Positions 1 through 9,134 of a DNA stretch of 64,000 nt are shown here, piece after piece. Position 1 is the first letter of the stretch, and each line of letters opens with the position of its first letter. A model generated the notes under the pieces. The model worked only from the letters and a program-made list of their open reading frames with translations. It did no database searches and was not told the origin of the DNA. Source of the DNA: CAZJLP01 sp964546955 (GTDB lineage: Bacteria; Verrucomicrobiota; Verrucomicrobiia; Opitutales; Opitutaceae); contig CAZJLP010000004.1 of NCBI GenBank assembly GCA_964546955.1, forward strand, positions 1-64,000, written 5' to 3'. A program made the position numbers and the translations under genes.

Positions 1-2
1 GG

Positions 3-491
3 CTGGCGCGCGGCAGTGCGACCTCATCGTCGGCGACGGCCGTCACCGAGACCTTCACCAGCCAGATTGTGGTCGGAGGCTTTGTCGTTTACGACTTCGC
101 CCAAGCGCTGCCTATGGCGTTGACCGGCTTGGTGGCCGCGCTGGTCGGCCATAGCTTTTCGCTCTTCACCGGATTTCGCGGCGGAAAAGGGGTCGCGACG
201 GCGGTGGGCGGTCTGCTCGTTCTCGCGCCGGTGGTCCTCCTCATCGCCGCCGCGATCTGGGCCGCGACATTTTTCACCACCCGGTACGTTTCGCTGGCTT
301 CGATTTTCGCCGCCGTGTCGCTGCCGATCAGCACGCTGGTGCTGAAACAATCGAACCTGCTGATCGGCGTCACATCTGCGATCGCGCTTTTCGTTGTCCT
401 GCGTCACCGCGCCAACATTGGCCGCCTTTTGAAGGGCACAGAGAGTAGATTCGTCAAAAAAACCCAAGCGCCGAAAAACGACGCGGTCTAA
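3..491 (+). CDS. plsY: PlsY, acyl-phosphate glycerol-3-phosphate acyltransferase (5' end missing)
   Basis: Integral membrane enzyme that acylates glycerol-3-phosphate with acyl-phosphate, the first step of phospholipid synthesis. The reading frame is open from the window edge, so the N-terminus lies outside. The visible part has the family's conserved cytoplasmic loop GFRGGKGVATA (codons near 176-208), followed by hydrophobic helices and a basic C-terminal tail (RHRANIGRLLKGTE). PlsY is normally about 200 residues; about 162 codons are present. It ends 12 bases before hom, so the two may be co-transcribed. The first 20 or so visible residues (Ser/Thr-rich) do not look like a typical PlsY loop and may be lineage-specific. 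Confidence 0.85.
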   Translation: MARGSATSSSATAVTETFTSQIVVGGFVVYDFAQALPMALTGLVAALVGHSFSLFTGFRGGKGVATAVGGLLVLAPVVLLIAAAIWAATFFTTRYVSLASIFAAVSLPISTLVLKQSNLLIGVTSAIALFVVLRHRANIGRLLKGTESRFVKKTQAPKNDAV

Positions 492-503
492 ATTTACACC
501 ACG

Positions 504-1834
504 ATGAGCAACCCCTCGACAATCAAGATTGGCATTTGCGGATTAGGAACAGTCGGGCAGGGAGTCTGGAAGCATCTGGAGCGGTCGCGCAGCGATATCG
601 AGTCGCGGCTCGGCGCCAAGATCGAACTGCACCGCGCTTCGGTCCGCGACCCCGCCAAGGCACGCGAGGTCTCCATCCCGTCCGAGAAACTGCTGACGGA
701 CCCGATGGTCATCGCCACCGATCCGGCCATCCAGATCGTCTGCGAGCTGATCGGCGGCACGACGCTGGCCCGGGACGTGACTTTGGCCGCACTGGCCAAG
801 GGGAAAATCGTGATTTCCGCCAACAAGGCTCTGCTCTGCGAGCACGGCGCCGAGATTTTTGCGGCGGCGCGCAAGCACGGCGGTCATTTCTTTTTCGAAG
901 CCTCCGTGGCGGGAGGCATTCCCATCATCAAGGCGCTGCGCGAGGGACTGGTTGCCAACCGCTTCAAGCTGATCTTCGGAATCTTGAACGGCACGTGTAA
1001 CTATATCCTCACCCGCATGGCGGCAGAAGGGTTGTCCTACCAGGACATCCTGGTCGACGCGAAGCGGCTCGGTTACGCCGAGGCGGACGAGTCGCTTGAC
1101 GTCGAGGGCTGGGACACCGCGCACAAGGCTCCCATCCTNNNNNNNNNNNNNACGGAGTGTGGGTGAAAACCGATCGGATGACGGTGGAAGGGATCACCAA
1201 AATCACCCAAGCGGATCTCAAGCATGCCGCCACGCTCGGATTCGGGATCAAGCTGCTCGCCGTCATCACTCGCGATTTCGAGGCGAACGAGATCTTCCTC
1301 CGCGTCCATCCCACGTTGCTTCCCAAGGATCGCGTGCTCGCGAACGTAAACGGAGTGTTCAACGGCATCGCGGTCACCGGAGACGTGGTTGGCACCACCA
1401 CTTATATCGGCCGGGGGGCGGGCCAGGATGCCACCGCGAGCGCGGTGATCAGCGACATTGTCGATGCCGTGGCGCTGTTGACGACGGGGAAGACTCCGCT
1501 GCTGCCTGAAGAGGCCCCCTCGATCCACAGTCGCGGCGGCCAGAGTCCGTCGCTCGCTCCGCTGGAAAAAATTCGCAGCCGCTACTACCTTCGCATGACC
1601 GTGAAGGACCAGCCCGGCGTGCTGGCCCAGATCGCCACCACGATGGCCAATAACCAGGTGAGCATCGCCAGCGTGATTCAGACCGGGGCGGGCCGTGCCG
1701 ACGCGGCGTCGCTCATCCTGACGACTCACGAGAGCAACGAGAAAGCCATCGCCCAGACCCTGGCCGACCTCGCCAAACTGCCGAGTGTGCTGGAGAAGCC
1801 CTTGCTCCTCCGAATCGGAGATTTCGCGGAGTAG
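504..1834 (+). CDS. hom: Homoserine dehydrogenase (interrupted by an assembly gap)
   Basis: Reduces aspartate-4-semialdehyde to homoserine in the threonine/methionine branch. The N-terminus has the NAD(P)-binding motif GICGLGTVGQG (residues 10-20). The catalytic domain shows ANKALL, NGTCNYILTRM and EADESLDVEGWD. A C-terminal ACT domain (YYLRMTVKDQPGVLAQ, from about residue 360) suggests threonine feedback control. A 13-N run at 1139-1151 falls inside the gene. The frame before it reads ...HKAPIL and the frame after it reads YGVWVKTDRM; one more base than 13 is needed to join them, which gives 443 residues, a normal length. The break is therefore an artefact of gap size and not a split gene. 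lysC and thrC follow on the same strand. Confidence 0.95.
1139..1151. other. Assembly gap (13 N) inside hom
   Basis: Thirteen unknown bases. Keeping hom in frame on both sides needs a length of 2 modulo 3. The conserved family stretch between HKAPIL and YGVWV (usually about four residues) would need 14. Confidence 0.9.
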
Positions 1835-1972
1835 GGTGCAGACCGAGTTGCCTCCTCGGAGAGCGCGTCAACGCGCCGAGTCCCGGGCGGCGGCCCTCCG
1901 CATCTTTCTCTTATCTTTGTCTTTCCTCCTCTACGGAACTCTCGCCGACCGGCGCCGCGAAGTAACTATTTT

Positions 1973-2020
1973 AGCGGCGCTGCCCGCGCACGACGGCGGG
2001 TCCGGAGGACCCCGCCCAGC
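1973..2020. repeat. Remnant of the GGTAGGGCG inverted-repeat family, in the hom-lysC spacer
   Basis: In the 280-base spacer between hom and lysC, this stretch resembles the right half of the repeat at 10754-10885: a GCGCTG core, then GCGCACGACGGCGGGTCCGG, ending in CCCCGCCC. No left arm is recognisable, so it looks truncated. The spacer also holds an imperfect direct repeat, GGTGCAGACCGAGTTGCCTC at 1835 and a similar GGTGCAGACGGAGT... GTTGCCTC at about 2020-2048. I see no gene in the spacer. Confidence 0.45.
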
Positions 2021-2114
2021 GGTGCAGACGGAGTCGCTGAGTTGCCTCTGACCCAAAAAGACCGCGCTCGACTTCCCACCCCCTTGTTTCCTAGCTTCAA
2101 CCTTTCATCCATCC

Positions 2115-3332
2115 ATGGCCCGCATTGTTCAAAAATACGGTGGCACCTCTGTCGGTGACGTCGAACGCATCAAAAAAGTGGCCGAGCGCATCAAGGCCTT
2201 TCGCGATGAAGGCCACGAACTCGTCGTCGTCGTCTCGGCCCGCGCCGGCGTGACCAACGAGCTAATTGCCCGAGCCAAAGCGGTTTGTGCAAATCCGAGC
2301 GAACGCGAACTGGACATGCTTTTGGCCATCGGCGAGCAGGAGACCATCGCCCTGACCGCCATGGCGCTGCATGGGGTCGGCGTGCCGGCCGTTAGCTATA
2401 CAGGCGCTCAGGCGGGGATCTTCACCGACATGGTTCACACGAAGGCCAAGATCAAGACGATCAACGCCAAGCCCATTGTGAAAGACCTGGAAGCGGGCAA
2501 AGTGGTCATTGTGGCTGGATTCCAGGGCATCAACGAAGAGGGTCAGATTACCACCTTGGGTCGCGGTGGTTCCGACCTGACCGGCATCGCGCTGGCGGCT
2601 GCGGTAAAGGCGGACAAGTGCGAAATCTATACGGACGTCGACGGCGTTTATACGGCGGATCCGCGCGTCGTTAAATCAGCGCGGAAACTTCCCGAAATCT
2701 CCTACGACGAAATGCTCGAACTGGCTTCATCCGGCTCGAAGGTCATGCAGAGCCGTTCGGTCGAGTTTGCCAAGAAATATGGCGTCGTTTTCGAAGTGCG
2801 CAGCAGCTTTAATCATAACCCAGGAACCATCGTGAAAGAAGAAGTCGCCTACATGGAAAAGGTCGTCGTGCGCGGTGTCGCCGTCGACAAGGACCAAGCC
2901 AAGGTCATCGTCAGCAATATCCCGGACAAACCCGGCTCGGCGGCCAAAGTCTTCCGCACGCTTGCCGATGCCAGCATCATTGTGGACATGATCGTGCAGA
3001 ATGTGGGCCGCAATGGCGTGGCAAACCTCACGTTCACCGTTCCCCAGGGTGACTCGGGGAAAGCGCAAAAAGTGTTGGAGCCTGTGCTCAAAGCCTGGGG
3101 CGGCGGCGAAGTGGCCTTCGAAAACCAGATCGCCAAACTGTCCGTGGTGGGGGTGGGCATGAAGACCCACTCAGGCGTCGCGGCCACACTTTTCCAGACG
3201 CTCGCCGAGGCGAACATCAACATCGAACTCATCACGACCTCCGAAATCAAAATCTCGGTCGTGATCGACCAATCCCGCGTCGACGAAGCCGCCCGCCTCG
3301 CACATACCGCGTTCGGCCTGGATTCCGCGTGA
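2115..3332 (+). CDS. lysC: Aspartate kinase
   Basis: Phosphorylates aspartate, the committed step to lysine, threonine and methionine. It has the kinase N-terminus KYGGTSVGD (residues 6-14), the conserved GGSDLTGIAL, and YTDVDGVYTADPRVV of the aspartokinase fold. Two tandem ACT domains fill the C-terminus (from about residue 265: VSNIPDKPGSAAKVF, then VVGVGMKTHSGVAATLF), the usual site of lysine/threonine inhibition. At 405 residues it matches monofunctional LysC. It sits between hom and thrC, making a compact threonine module. The ATG start gives the canonical KYGGTS at the expected distance. Confidence 0.97.
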   Translation: MARIVQKYGGTSVGDVERIKKVAERIKAFRDEGHELVVVVSARAGVTNELIARAKAVCANPSERELDMLLAIGEQETIALTAMALHGVGVPAVSYTGAQAGIFTDMVHTKAKIKTINAKPIVKDLEAGKVVIVAGFQGINEEGQITTLGRGGSDLTGIALAAAVKADKCEIYTDVDGVYTADPRVVKSARKLPEISYDEMLELASSGSKVMQSRSVEFAKKYGVVFEVRSSFNHNPGTIVKEEVAYMEKVVVRGVAVDKDQAKVIVSNIPDKPGSAAKVFRTLADASIIVDMIVQNVGRNGVANLTFTVPQGDSGKAQKVLEPVLKAWGGGEVAFENQIAKLSVVGVGMKTHSGVAATLFQTLAEANINIELITTSEIKISVVIDQSRVDEAARLAHTAFGLDSA

Positions 3333-3339
3333 TTCAGTC

Positions 3340-3407
3340 GGTCAGAGGTTCAAAAGGCTCTGGCCTCTGGCTTCCGATCTCTGTCTTCTGATTTCTGGCT
3401 TCTGACC
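3340..3407. repeat. Period-7 repeat with weak palindrome between lysC and thrC
   Basis: The lysC-thrC spacer is largely a degenerate seven-base repeat (TCTGGCC, TCTGGCT, TCCGATC, TCTGTCT, TCTGATT, TCTGGCT, TCTGACC). GGTCAGA at 3340 can pair with TCTGACC at 3401. It belongs to the same architectural class as the longer elements elsewhere in the window, but the palindrome is short. Confidence 0.5.
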
Positions 3408-3408
3408 C

Positions 3409-4767
3409 ATGCGCTTCATTTCCACACGGGGGCAGACAGAGCCGCTCGGGTTTTCCGATGCGGTCGCGACCGGGCTTGCGCCGGACGGGGGGTTGTTTTT
3501 GCCCGAGACGCTGCCGTCGTTCGCTGGCGATTTGAAGCGGTTCGCGACGCTGAACTATGCCGAGCTGTGTTTTGAGTTTTTGAAGGTCTTCGCGACTGAC
3601 ATCCCGGCGGACAAGCTGAAGGCGATCATCGGGAAATCGTACACCACGTTTTCCCATCCTAAGATCGCTCCGCTCGAGCAGCTCGGCGAAAACCTTTTCG
3701 TTCTGGAACTCTTCCACGGTCCGACACTCGCCTTCAAGGACTTCGCCCTGCAACTGTTGGGTAACCTGTACGAACATCAGTGTCAGGTGCGCGGCGAGTC
3801 GATCAATGTGCTGGGCGCCACGTCAGGCGATACCGGCGCGGCCGCCATCCACGGTTTGCTCGGCAAACCGGGCGCCGCGATTTTCATCACCTATCCCGAT
3901 GGACGCGTCTCGCCGCTCCAGGAACGGCAGATGACCTGCACGGGAGCGGATAATGTGTACGCGCTCGCGATCGACGGCACGTTTGACGACGCACAATCGG
4001 CGTTGAAAGAAATTTTCGCCGATCGGGCGTTCCGAACGACCCACCGCCTCTCGGCGGTGAACTCGATCAACCTGGCGCGTGTGCTGGCCCAATGTGTCTA
4101 CTACCTGCATGCTTGGCTGAGCCTTCCGAGCAAGGTGCAGGACAATGTGGAATTCGTCGTCCCCACGGGTAATTTCGGAAACGTGTTGGCCGGTTGGATG
4201 CTCCAAAGGATGGGCGTGCCGATCCGCGGCTTCAAAGTAGCGACCAACCAAAACGATATCCTTTACCGCCTCTTCACCAAGGGCGAGTATCGGGTAGGGG
4301 ACGTTCACCCGAGCCTGGCGCCGTCGATGGACATTCAGGTCGCATCGAATTTCGAGCGCTTTCTCTACTATAGCGTGGGTCGGGATCCCACTCGCGTGCG
4401 GGAGGTGATGCAGACGTTCAAGCAAACCGGGGAGTATCGTTTCGAGCGCTTCGACCGAGACACGTTCAGCGCCTCGCGTTGCGCCGACGGGGAGATCTCG
4501 GGCATCATCAAACAGGTGTATCATAAGTTCGGGTACATCGCCGACCCTCACACCGCGTGCGCGTTCAAGGACATCGATCCTCAGCGCGTGAGCGTCGTGT
4601 TGTCCACCGCGAGTCCGGCCAAATTTCCCGATACGATCCGGTCGGCGATCCAAATCGAACCCACCCATCCGACGCTCGAGGCCTTGAAGTCGCGGCCGGT
4701 GGTGAAGCATCGGGTGCGGGCCACCCCATCCGCAATTCGGCAGTTCATCGACGAGCGCGCGGTTTAA
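3409..4767 (+). CDS. thrC: Threonine synthase
   Basis: PLP enzyme that converts O-phosphohomoserine to threonine. The PLP lysine is K110 in HGPTLAFKDFALQ. The phosphate-binding loop ATSGDTGAAA and NFGNVLAGWMLQRMG are present. The 452-residue length and the N-terminal MRFISTRGQTEPLGFSDAV fit the longer bacterial/fungal class of ThrC, not the short Bacillus type. It closes the hom-lysC-thrC set and starts 76 bases after lysC, across a repeat-rich spacer. Confidence 0.96.
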   Translation: MRFISTRGQTEPLGFSDAVATGLAPDGGLFLPETLPSFAGDLKRFATLNYAELCFEFLKVFATDIPADKLKAIIGKSYTTFSHPKIAPLEQLGENLFVLELFHGPTLAFKDFALQLLGNLYEHQCQVRGESINVLGATSGDTGAAAIHGLLGKPGAAIFITYPDGRVSPLQERQMTCTGADNVYALAIDGTFDDAQSALKEIFADRAFRTTHRLSAVNSINLARVLAQCVYYLHAWLSLPSKVQDNVEFVVPTGNFGNVLAGWMLQRMGVPIRGFKVATNQNDILYRLFTKGEYRVGDVHPSLAPSMDIQVASNFERFLYYSVGRDPTRVREVMQTFKQTGEYRFERFDRDTFSASRCADGEISGIIKQVYHKFGYIADPHTACAFKDIDPQRVSVVLSTASPAKFPDTIRSAIQIEPTHPTLEALKSRPVVKHRVRATPSAIRQFIDERAV

Positions 4768-4895
4768 GCGACGAGGAGCGAAGGTCAGGCGGGCAGCGTG
4801 AAGCGCGCGTCAAGTTAGGGGATGCGTCGGTTTTGACTAACAAAACGCATTGACGATCGTGCGTCCCCGGTGTGCGCTCGCGGCATCCAGTTTCC

Positions 4896-7049
4896 ATGAT
4901 GACCACGTCGGCCTCGCCTGTCCTGGTTCGTTTGCGCCGCTGCGCCGGTTTTCTCCGCACCGGCTTAGCGCTGCCGCTTCTCCTTTCGGCGGTGGGAACA
5001 TTGGCAGGGGCTGCTCCCCAGCCATGGCTGCCCATTACAGAAGAAGAAAAAGCGGCCAAAGCGTCGCCCCTCGAACCCGACGCGGCGGCGGAAGTCCTCT
5101 TCCAGCGATGGGACGTCGACGACAGGGGTTTTCCGCAGCTTCAGACGCGGCGCGACTACGTACGGTACAAGATCTACGACCCCGAGCGCGCGACGGACGT
5201 CACCCGCATTTCGCTGGTGACCACCTACGGCATATTCAGCGATGACAAGGTGGAGGTGCATGCGCGCCTGATCTCGCCCGACGGCGCGATCAAAGAATTT
5301 GGCAAAGCAGATATCAAGGAACGTCCCCTCAGCCGTACGGCCGTCGAATCCACTTGGAGCAGCCGCTTGTTTGGAGGGGATAGTTACGGCGCAAAGGAAA
5401 AATTTCTCGCCGTGAAAGGAATCGTTCCAGGATCGATCCTCGAATTTCAAACGGAGGAGAAGCACTTCTACGTGCTCCCGGTGACGAGTTTTGTGCTCCA
5501 GCGTCCGCGGATTCCAGTGCGTTTGGTCGAGTTTTCGCTTCAGCCAGGCAAGGACCACAACTACGCGCACGATCCCTTTATTTTTAATACCTCGAATGCG
5601 GAGTTTAAGCAGGACCCCAAGACCAAGCGAATCACCGTTACGGGAAAAAACCTGCCGTCGCTCCTCGACGAACCGTTCAGCGGTTCCCGCATGGATTATG
5701 CCCTGACGCTCATGAGCTGCTACACGCGGCTGCGAATGGCTATGCTGACGGCCAAGACCAACTGGTCTGTCACCTTCGACGATAAAGCGGGCAAGTGGGT
5801 CCCCTTCGCGACCATCATGTTCATGGTCCAGCAAGAGCTCGGCAATCCTTCCAAACGGGTCAAGGCTGCTGCAATAGAGGCGATCAAAGGAGCCGAAACC
5901 GATCTCCAGAAAGCCCGGCAGATTCACAACTATGTCCAAAAACAACACCTGGCATTCCTCAAGAAGCCGGTGGATAAGGAGCGAGTGGTTTTCACCACTT
6001 CGGATACCGTCATCGACGATCTGCTGCACGAAGGTCGTGAACGAAGCTCTTTTGCCAGGTCGCAACATTTTTATTGGCTCGCGCTCGGTATGTACCGCGC
6101 CGCGGGCCTGCAACCCACCTCCATCTTGCTGCCCGACCGGAGTTCGCGCCGTTTCAACCCGAAGTTGGTCGCTGGCGCATTCCTGAGCGAGGAGTGCATC
6201 GGCCTGAAGATCGACGGAAAATGGGTCTGGTCGTACCCCAATGCGCCGTACGTCCTGCCGTTTGGCGGCCTTCCGTGGCGCTACGAGGGGCAAGTCGGTT
6301 TGGTTGCGCAGGAGAAGAAAGAGGAATTCATTCCGATCCCGCACCTTCCGGCGGCTCAATCTGCGGTGAACAATATCGGCATCTTCAAGCTGAATGCCGA
6401 CGGTGCGCTGACCGGCGAGTTCCTGCATCGCCTATCGGGACACCCGGCGGCCGTTGTTCGTCAGCGAGTGCGTTCGTTGAGCGACGAAAAGAGGGATGAG
6501 TTCTACCGGCGAATGCTGGAAGACGAGTTGAAAGGAGCTGATCTGAAAGTGACCAAGGTCGCCGGATTGGATGATCCGGACGCTTCCGTGGACATCACTT
6601 ATAAAGTGGAGGTGTCCGGGTTCGCGACCGGAACCGACGATCGATTGGTCTTCCGCCCGTCGGTCTTTCGCGCGCATAGCACCTCGCCTTTCTCTGCCAA
6701 AGAGCGGCGCAATCTCATCCGCTTTCCCTTCCCGTGGTCGGAGATCGACCGCGTGATGATCATCATGCCTCCTGGCTATGCGTTGGAGACGAAAAGTGCC
6801 GCGCCTTCCTACCCGACCGAGTCGTTGATCTACCGCCTTGGCATTTCTTACGATGCGCCGAAGCGCACCTTGCATTTGAGGCGTGAGTTCGTGGTGGACG
6901 CGACGGATATCCCCGTCTCGCTGTACAAAGACCTGAAAGGCTGGTTTGACGCGGTCGCGGATAGCGATCGGCATGACTTGGTGTTGGTGAAGCAAAGCGA
7001 GGCGGCCATGCCGGCGGCTGCAGCGGGACCCACGGGGTCGACGCTATGA
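4896..7049 (+). CDS. DUF3857/transglutaminase-like secreted protein, catalytic Cys apparently lost
   Basis: About 717 residues. A hydrophobic N-terminal stretch (LALPLLLSAVGTLAGAAP) looks like a signal peptide, so the protein is probably exported. A DUF3857-type beta domain follows (DYVRYKIYDPERATDVTRIS onward), then a transglutaminase-like region. Where the family has GDCKDK with the nucleophilic Cys, this protein reads ERSSFARSQHFYWLALGMYR (around residue 383), so the Cys is missing and the domain is probably non-catalytic. The stop overlaps the next gene's ATG by four bases (ATGA), so the two are translationally coupled. An upstream GTG at 4872 is an alternative start. Role unknown; possibly a structural or binding partner of the active paralogue next door. 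Confidence 0.8.
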   Translation: MMTTSASPVLVRLRRCAGFLRTGLALPLLLSAVGTLAGAAPQPWLPITEEEKAAKASPLEPDAAAEVLFQRWDVDDRGFPQLQTRRDYVRYKIYDPERATDVTRISLVTTYGIFSDDKVEVHARLISPDGAIKEFGKADIKERPLSRTAVESTWSSRLFGGDSYGAKEKFLAVKGIVPGSILEFQTEEKHFYVLPVTSFVLQRPRIPVRLVEFSLQPGKDHNYAHDPFIFNTSNAEFKQDPKTKRITVTGKNLPSLLDEPFSGSRMDYALTLMSCYTRLRMAMLTAKTNWSVTFDDKAGKWVPFATIMFMVQQELGNPSKRVKAAAIEAIKGAETDLQKARQIHNYVQKQHLAFLKKPVDKERVVFTTSDTVIDDLLHEGRERSSFARSQHFYWLALGMYRAAGLQPTSILLPDRSSRRFNPKLVAGAFLSEECIGLKIDGKWVWSYPNAPYVLPFGGLPWRYEGQVGLVAQEKKEEFIPIPHLPAAQSAVNNIGIFKLNADGALTGEFLHRLSGHPAAVVRQRVRSLSDEKRDEFYRRMLEDELKGADLKVTKVAGLDDPDASVDITYKVEVSGFATGTDDRLVFRPSVFRAHSTSPFSAKERRNLIRFPFPWSEIDRVMIIMPPGYALETKSAAPSYPTESLIYRLGISYDAPKRTLHLRREFVVDATDIPVSLYKDLKGWFDAVADSDRHDLVLVKQSEAAMPAAAAGPTGSTL

Positions 7050-9031
7050 ACCCTGCACGTCGATTGCTCGCGGTGGTCGTTCTGGCCGGCTTTTGCGGTG
7101 CGATCCAGGCGGCGCCGCCGGATTGGGTGAAGCAAGCGATGATCGAAGACGTTTCCGAGTGGAAATCCAGCGGTTCGGTCCAGCTGCTCGAGAGCGAAGA
7201 CGTGAAGTACCTATCCACCGATCGCGTGAGAAAAACCATCCGCGGGGTGCGCCGCGTGTTGTCGGAAGCAGGCATCAGCGAGGCGGTGATCCGCCATAGC
7301 TACAATCCCGACACCCAGAAGGTTCTCTCGATGCGAGCGTGGACGATCGCGGCCAACGGCAAGGACAACGAGTCGTACCGCTCAAACGATTTCAGCGATG
7401 TAGTTGCCCAGTACAGCAATCATTTTTGGAACGCCGAGCGCCAACTGATCTTTGTAGGGACCGGCAGAGTCGAAATCGGCGGAATTCTTGCTTGGGAGCT
7501 GCAGGTCGAGGCGCAGCGCGGTATCTTCGATACTAATTGTAGCTTCATTTCGCCGATTCCCGTGGCGCGCAGCGTGTTCGAAGTCAGTCCAGCGCCCGGC
7601 CATGTTCTCGACTGGTCCTCCACCAGCGAGCACATGGTGAAGCCGGCGCCTGGCCCTTCTCCCGGGTCCCTGCGCTGGGAAATGAAAAAAATTCAACCCC
7701 TGGGGTCGAAGCGTCCCGCCGGGTTTATACCGAACCATCTGCGCGTATCGGTCCGCTGTTTGCCGGCCAATACCGACCCCGCCGCAAAACCGACGTGGAA
7801 GTCCCTCGCTTCGCGAACAGCGGACATCATCGAGCCTCAGGTTGTGATCTCGCCGGAGGTAAAAGCGAAAGCCGAAGAGATCGTCGCGGGAAAGACGTCC
7901 CGTTGGGACCGCATTCGAGCGCTCTCGGAGTTCGTTCAGGGCGAGATCAGCTATCTCTCGATCACTGTGGAGAAAGACAGTCTTGCGGGCTATCGTCCGC
8001 ACCCCCCGGCGGAGGTGCTTTCTCATCGTTACGGCGACTGCAAAGACAAAGCCACGCTGCTTGTTGCCATGCTCCGTGCGCTGGGCGAGTCGGGTTATGT
8101 TGTCCTGGTGCACGCGAACAATCCCAAAGCACTGCTGGAGGAATGGCCTTCCGCCTTTTTTAATCATGCCATTGCCGGGATCGCAGCGGACAAAGACACT
8201 CCCGCGCATTGGCCGAAAGTGGACGCCGGTGCGGCGGGCGAACTGGTGATGTTCGATGCGACCGATCCTTATACGCCCCTCGGGGTGTTGTCGCTCAATG
8301 ACCAGGCGGGCCTCGGTCTCGTGGTGAGCCGGGACAAGGGTTACATGATCAAGCTGCCGAGCCCAAAACCGGAAGAGGTGGGCTGCGAGCGCAAGGTTGA
8401 GGCCACGGTCGACTCGACGGGGCAGCTGACGGCAAAGGTCCACGAGTCCTATCGGGGCGGCAGCGGCGCCGGTTTGCAGGCGCGGCGAGTGAACCTCCAG
8501 AAAGAGCGTTTCGCGCATTCGTTGCGGGAGAGGCTTCACGACGCCTTGCCCATGCTGGTCGACCTCAAGTGGAACTCCGCCTGGAACGCGTCGACCTCTG
8601 AGTTCCGCCTGGACTTCACCTTCACGGCGGACCGTTTCACGCGTCGCACGGGGGAGCTCTGGCTCCTCGTGCCTCAAGTGGTGCCGAGCGATAGTCGTTT
8701 GCCAGCCTGGGAGCTCGCCAACGAAGGTGTCTCCTGGATGCCAGCCATGCACCTGGCGGAAACCACGCGATTGCGACTGCCAAAAGGGTTCGAACCCAAA
8801 TCGGTGCCTTCCGATTGGCAGCAGGACACGGGCGGGATCACTTGTCACCTGAAGTACCGGCTCGAAGAAGGGGGAGTGCTCGTGTTCGAACGAACGTTCA
8901 GCCGTCCGGCGAACTTTTATAGCGCCACGGAGTACACGGCCTTGCGCAAGGCCATGCAGAAGCTGAACGAAGCCGAACGGCGCCCCCTCATCCTCCAACG
9001 CAGCCCTGCCGGGCCGGTGGAAGGCCCCTGA
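7046..9031 (+). CDS. DUF3857 and transglutaminase-core secreted protein
   Basis: 661 residues with a signal peptide (LLAVVVLAGFCGAIQAAP). An N-terminal DUF3857 domain is followed by an intact transglutaminase-like core: Cys332 in HRYGDCKDKATLLVAMLRALG, His374 in FNHAIAGI, and Asp near 404 in MFDATDPYTPLG. These form the papain-like Cys-His-Asp triad. A beta-rich C-terminal domain (DUF3858-like position) follows. Members are exported proteins thought to act as proteases or cross-linking enzymes in the periplasm; the substrate is unknown. It overlaps the upstream degenerate paralogue by four bases, so the pair is very likely made together. Confidence 0.88.
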   Translation: MNPARRLLAVVVLAGFCGAIQAAPPDWVKQAMIEDVSEWKSSGSVQLLESEDVKYLSTDRVRKTIRGVRRVLSEAGISEAVIRHSYNPDTQKVLSMRAWTIAANGKDNESYRSNDFSDVVAQYSNHFWNAERQLIFVGTGRVEIGGILAWELQVEAQRGIFDTNCSFISPIPVARSVFEVSPAPGHVLDWSSTSEHMVKPAPGPSPGSLRWEMKKIQPLGSKRPAGFIPNHLRVSVRCLPANTDPAAKPTWKSLASRTADIIEPQVVISPEVKAKAEEIVAGKTSRWDRIRALSEFVQGEISYLSITVEKDSLAGYRPHPPAEVLSHRYGDCKDKATLLVAMLRALGESGYVVLVHANNPKALLEEWPSAFFNHAIAGIAADKDTPAHWPKVDAGAAGELVMFDATDPYTPLGVLSLNDQAGLGLVVSRDKGYMIKLPSPKPEEVGCERKVEATVDSTGQLTAKVHESYRGGSGAGLQARRVNLQKERFAHSLRERLHDALPMLVDLKWNSAWNASTSEFRLDFTFTADRFTRRTGELWLLVPQVVPSDSRLPAWELANEGVSWMPAMHLAETTRLRLPKGFEPKSVPSDWQQDTGGITCHLKYRLEEGGVLVFERTFSRPANFYSATEYTALRKAMQKLNEAERRPLILQRSPAGPVEGP

Positions 9032-9134
9032 CACCTCTTCTCGGCGAGACGGACGGAGACCCCTGATCCCGCGCCGCAGGCTGGCACAAAAGGCTGGTTT
9101 TCCGGCTAGCGACCAACCAACGTGGGAGCTTCTC

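Noticed and set aside
4965..6428. Long minus-strand frames opposite the first transglutaminase-like gene and others (for example 7382-9151, 40071-41678)
   Set aside because: Arg/His/Gly-rich antisense frames are expected in high-GC DNA; the plus-strand genes have family motifs and signal peptides.
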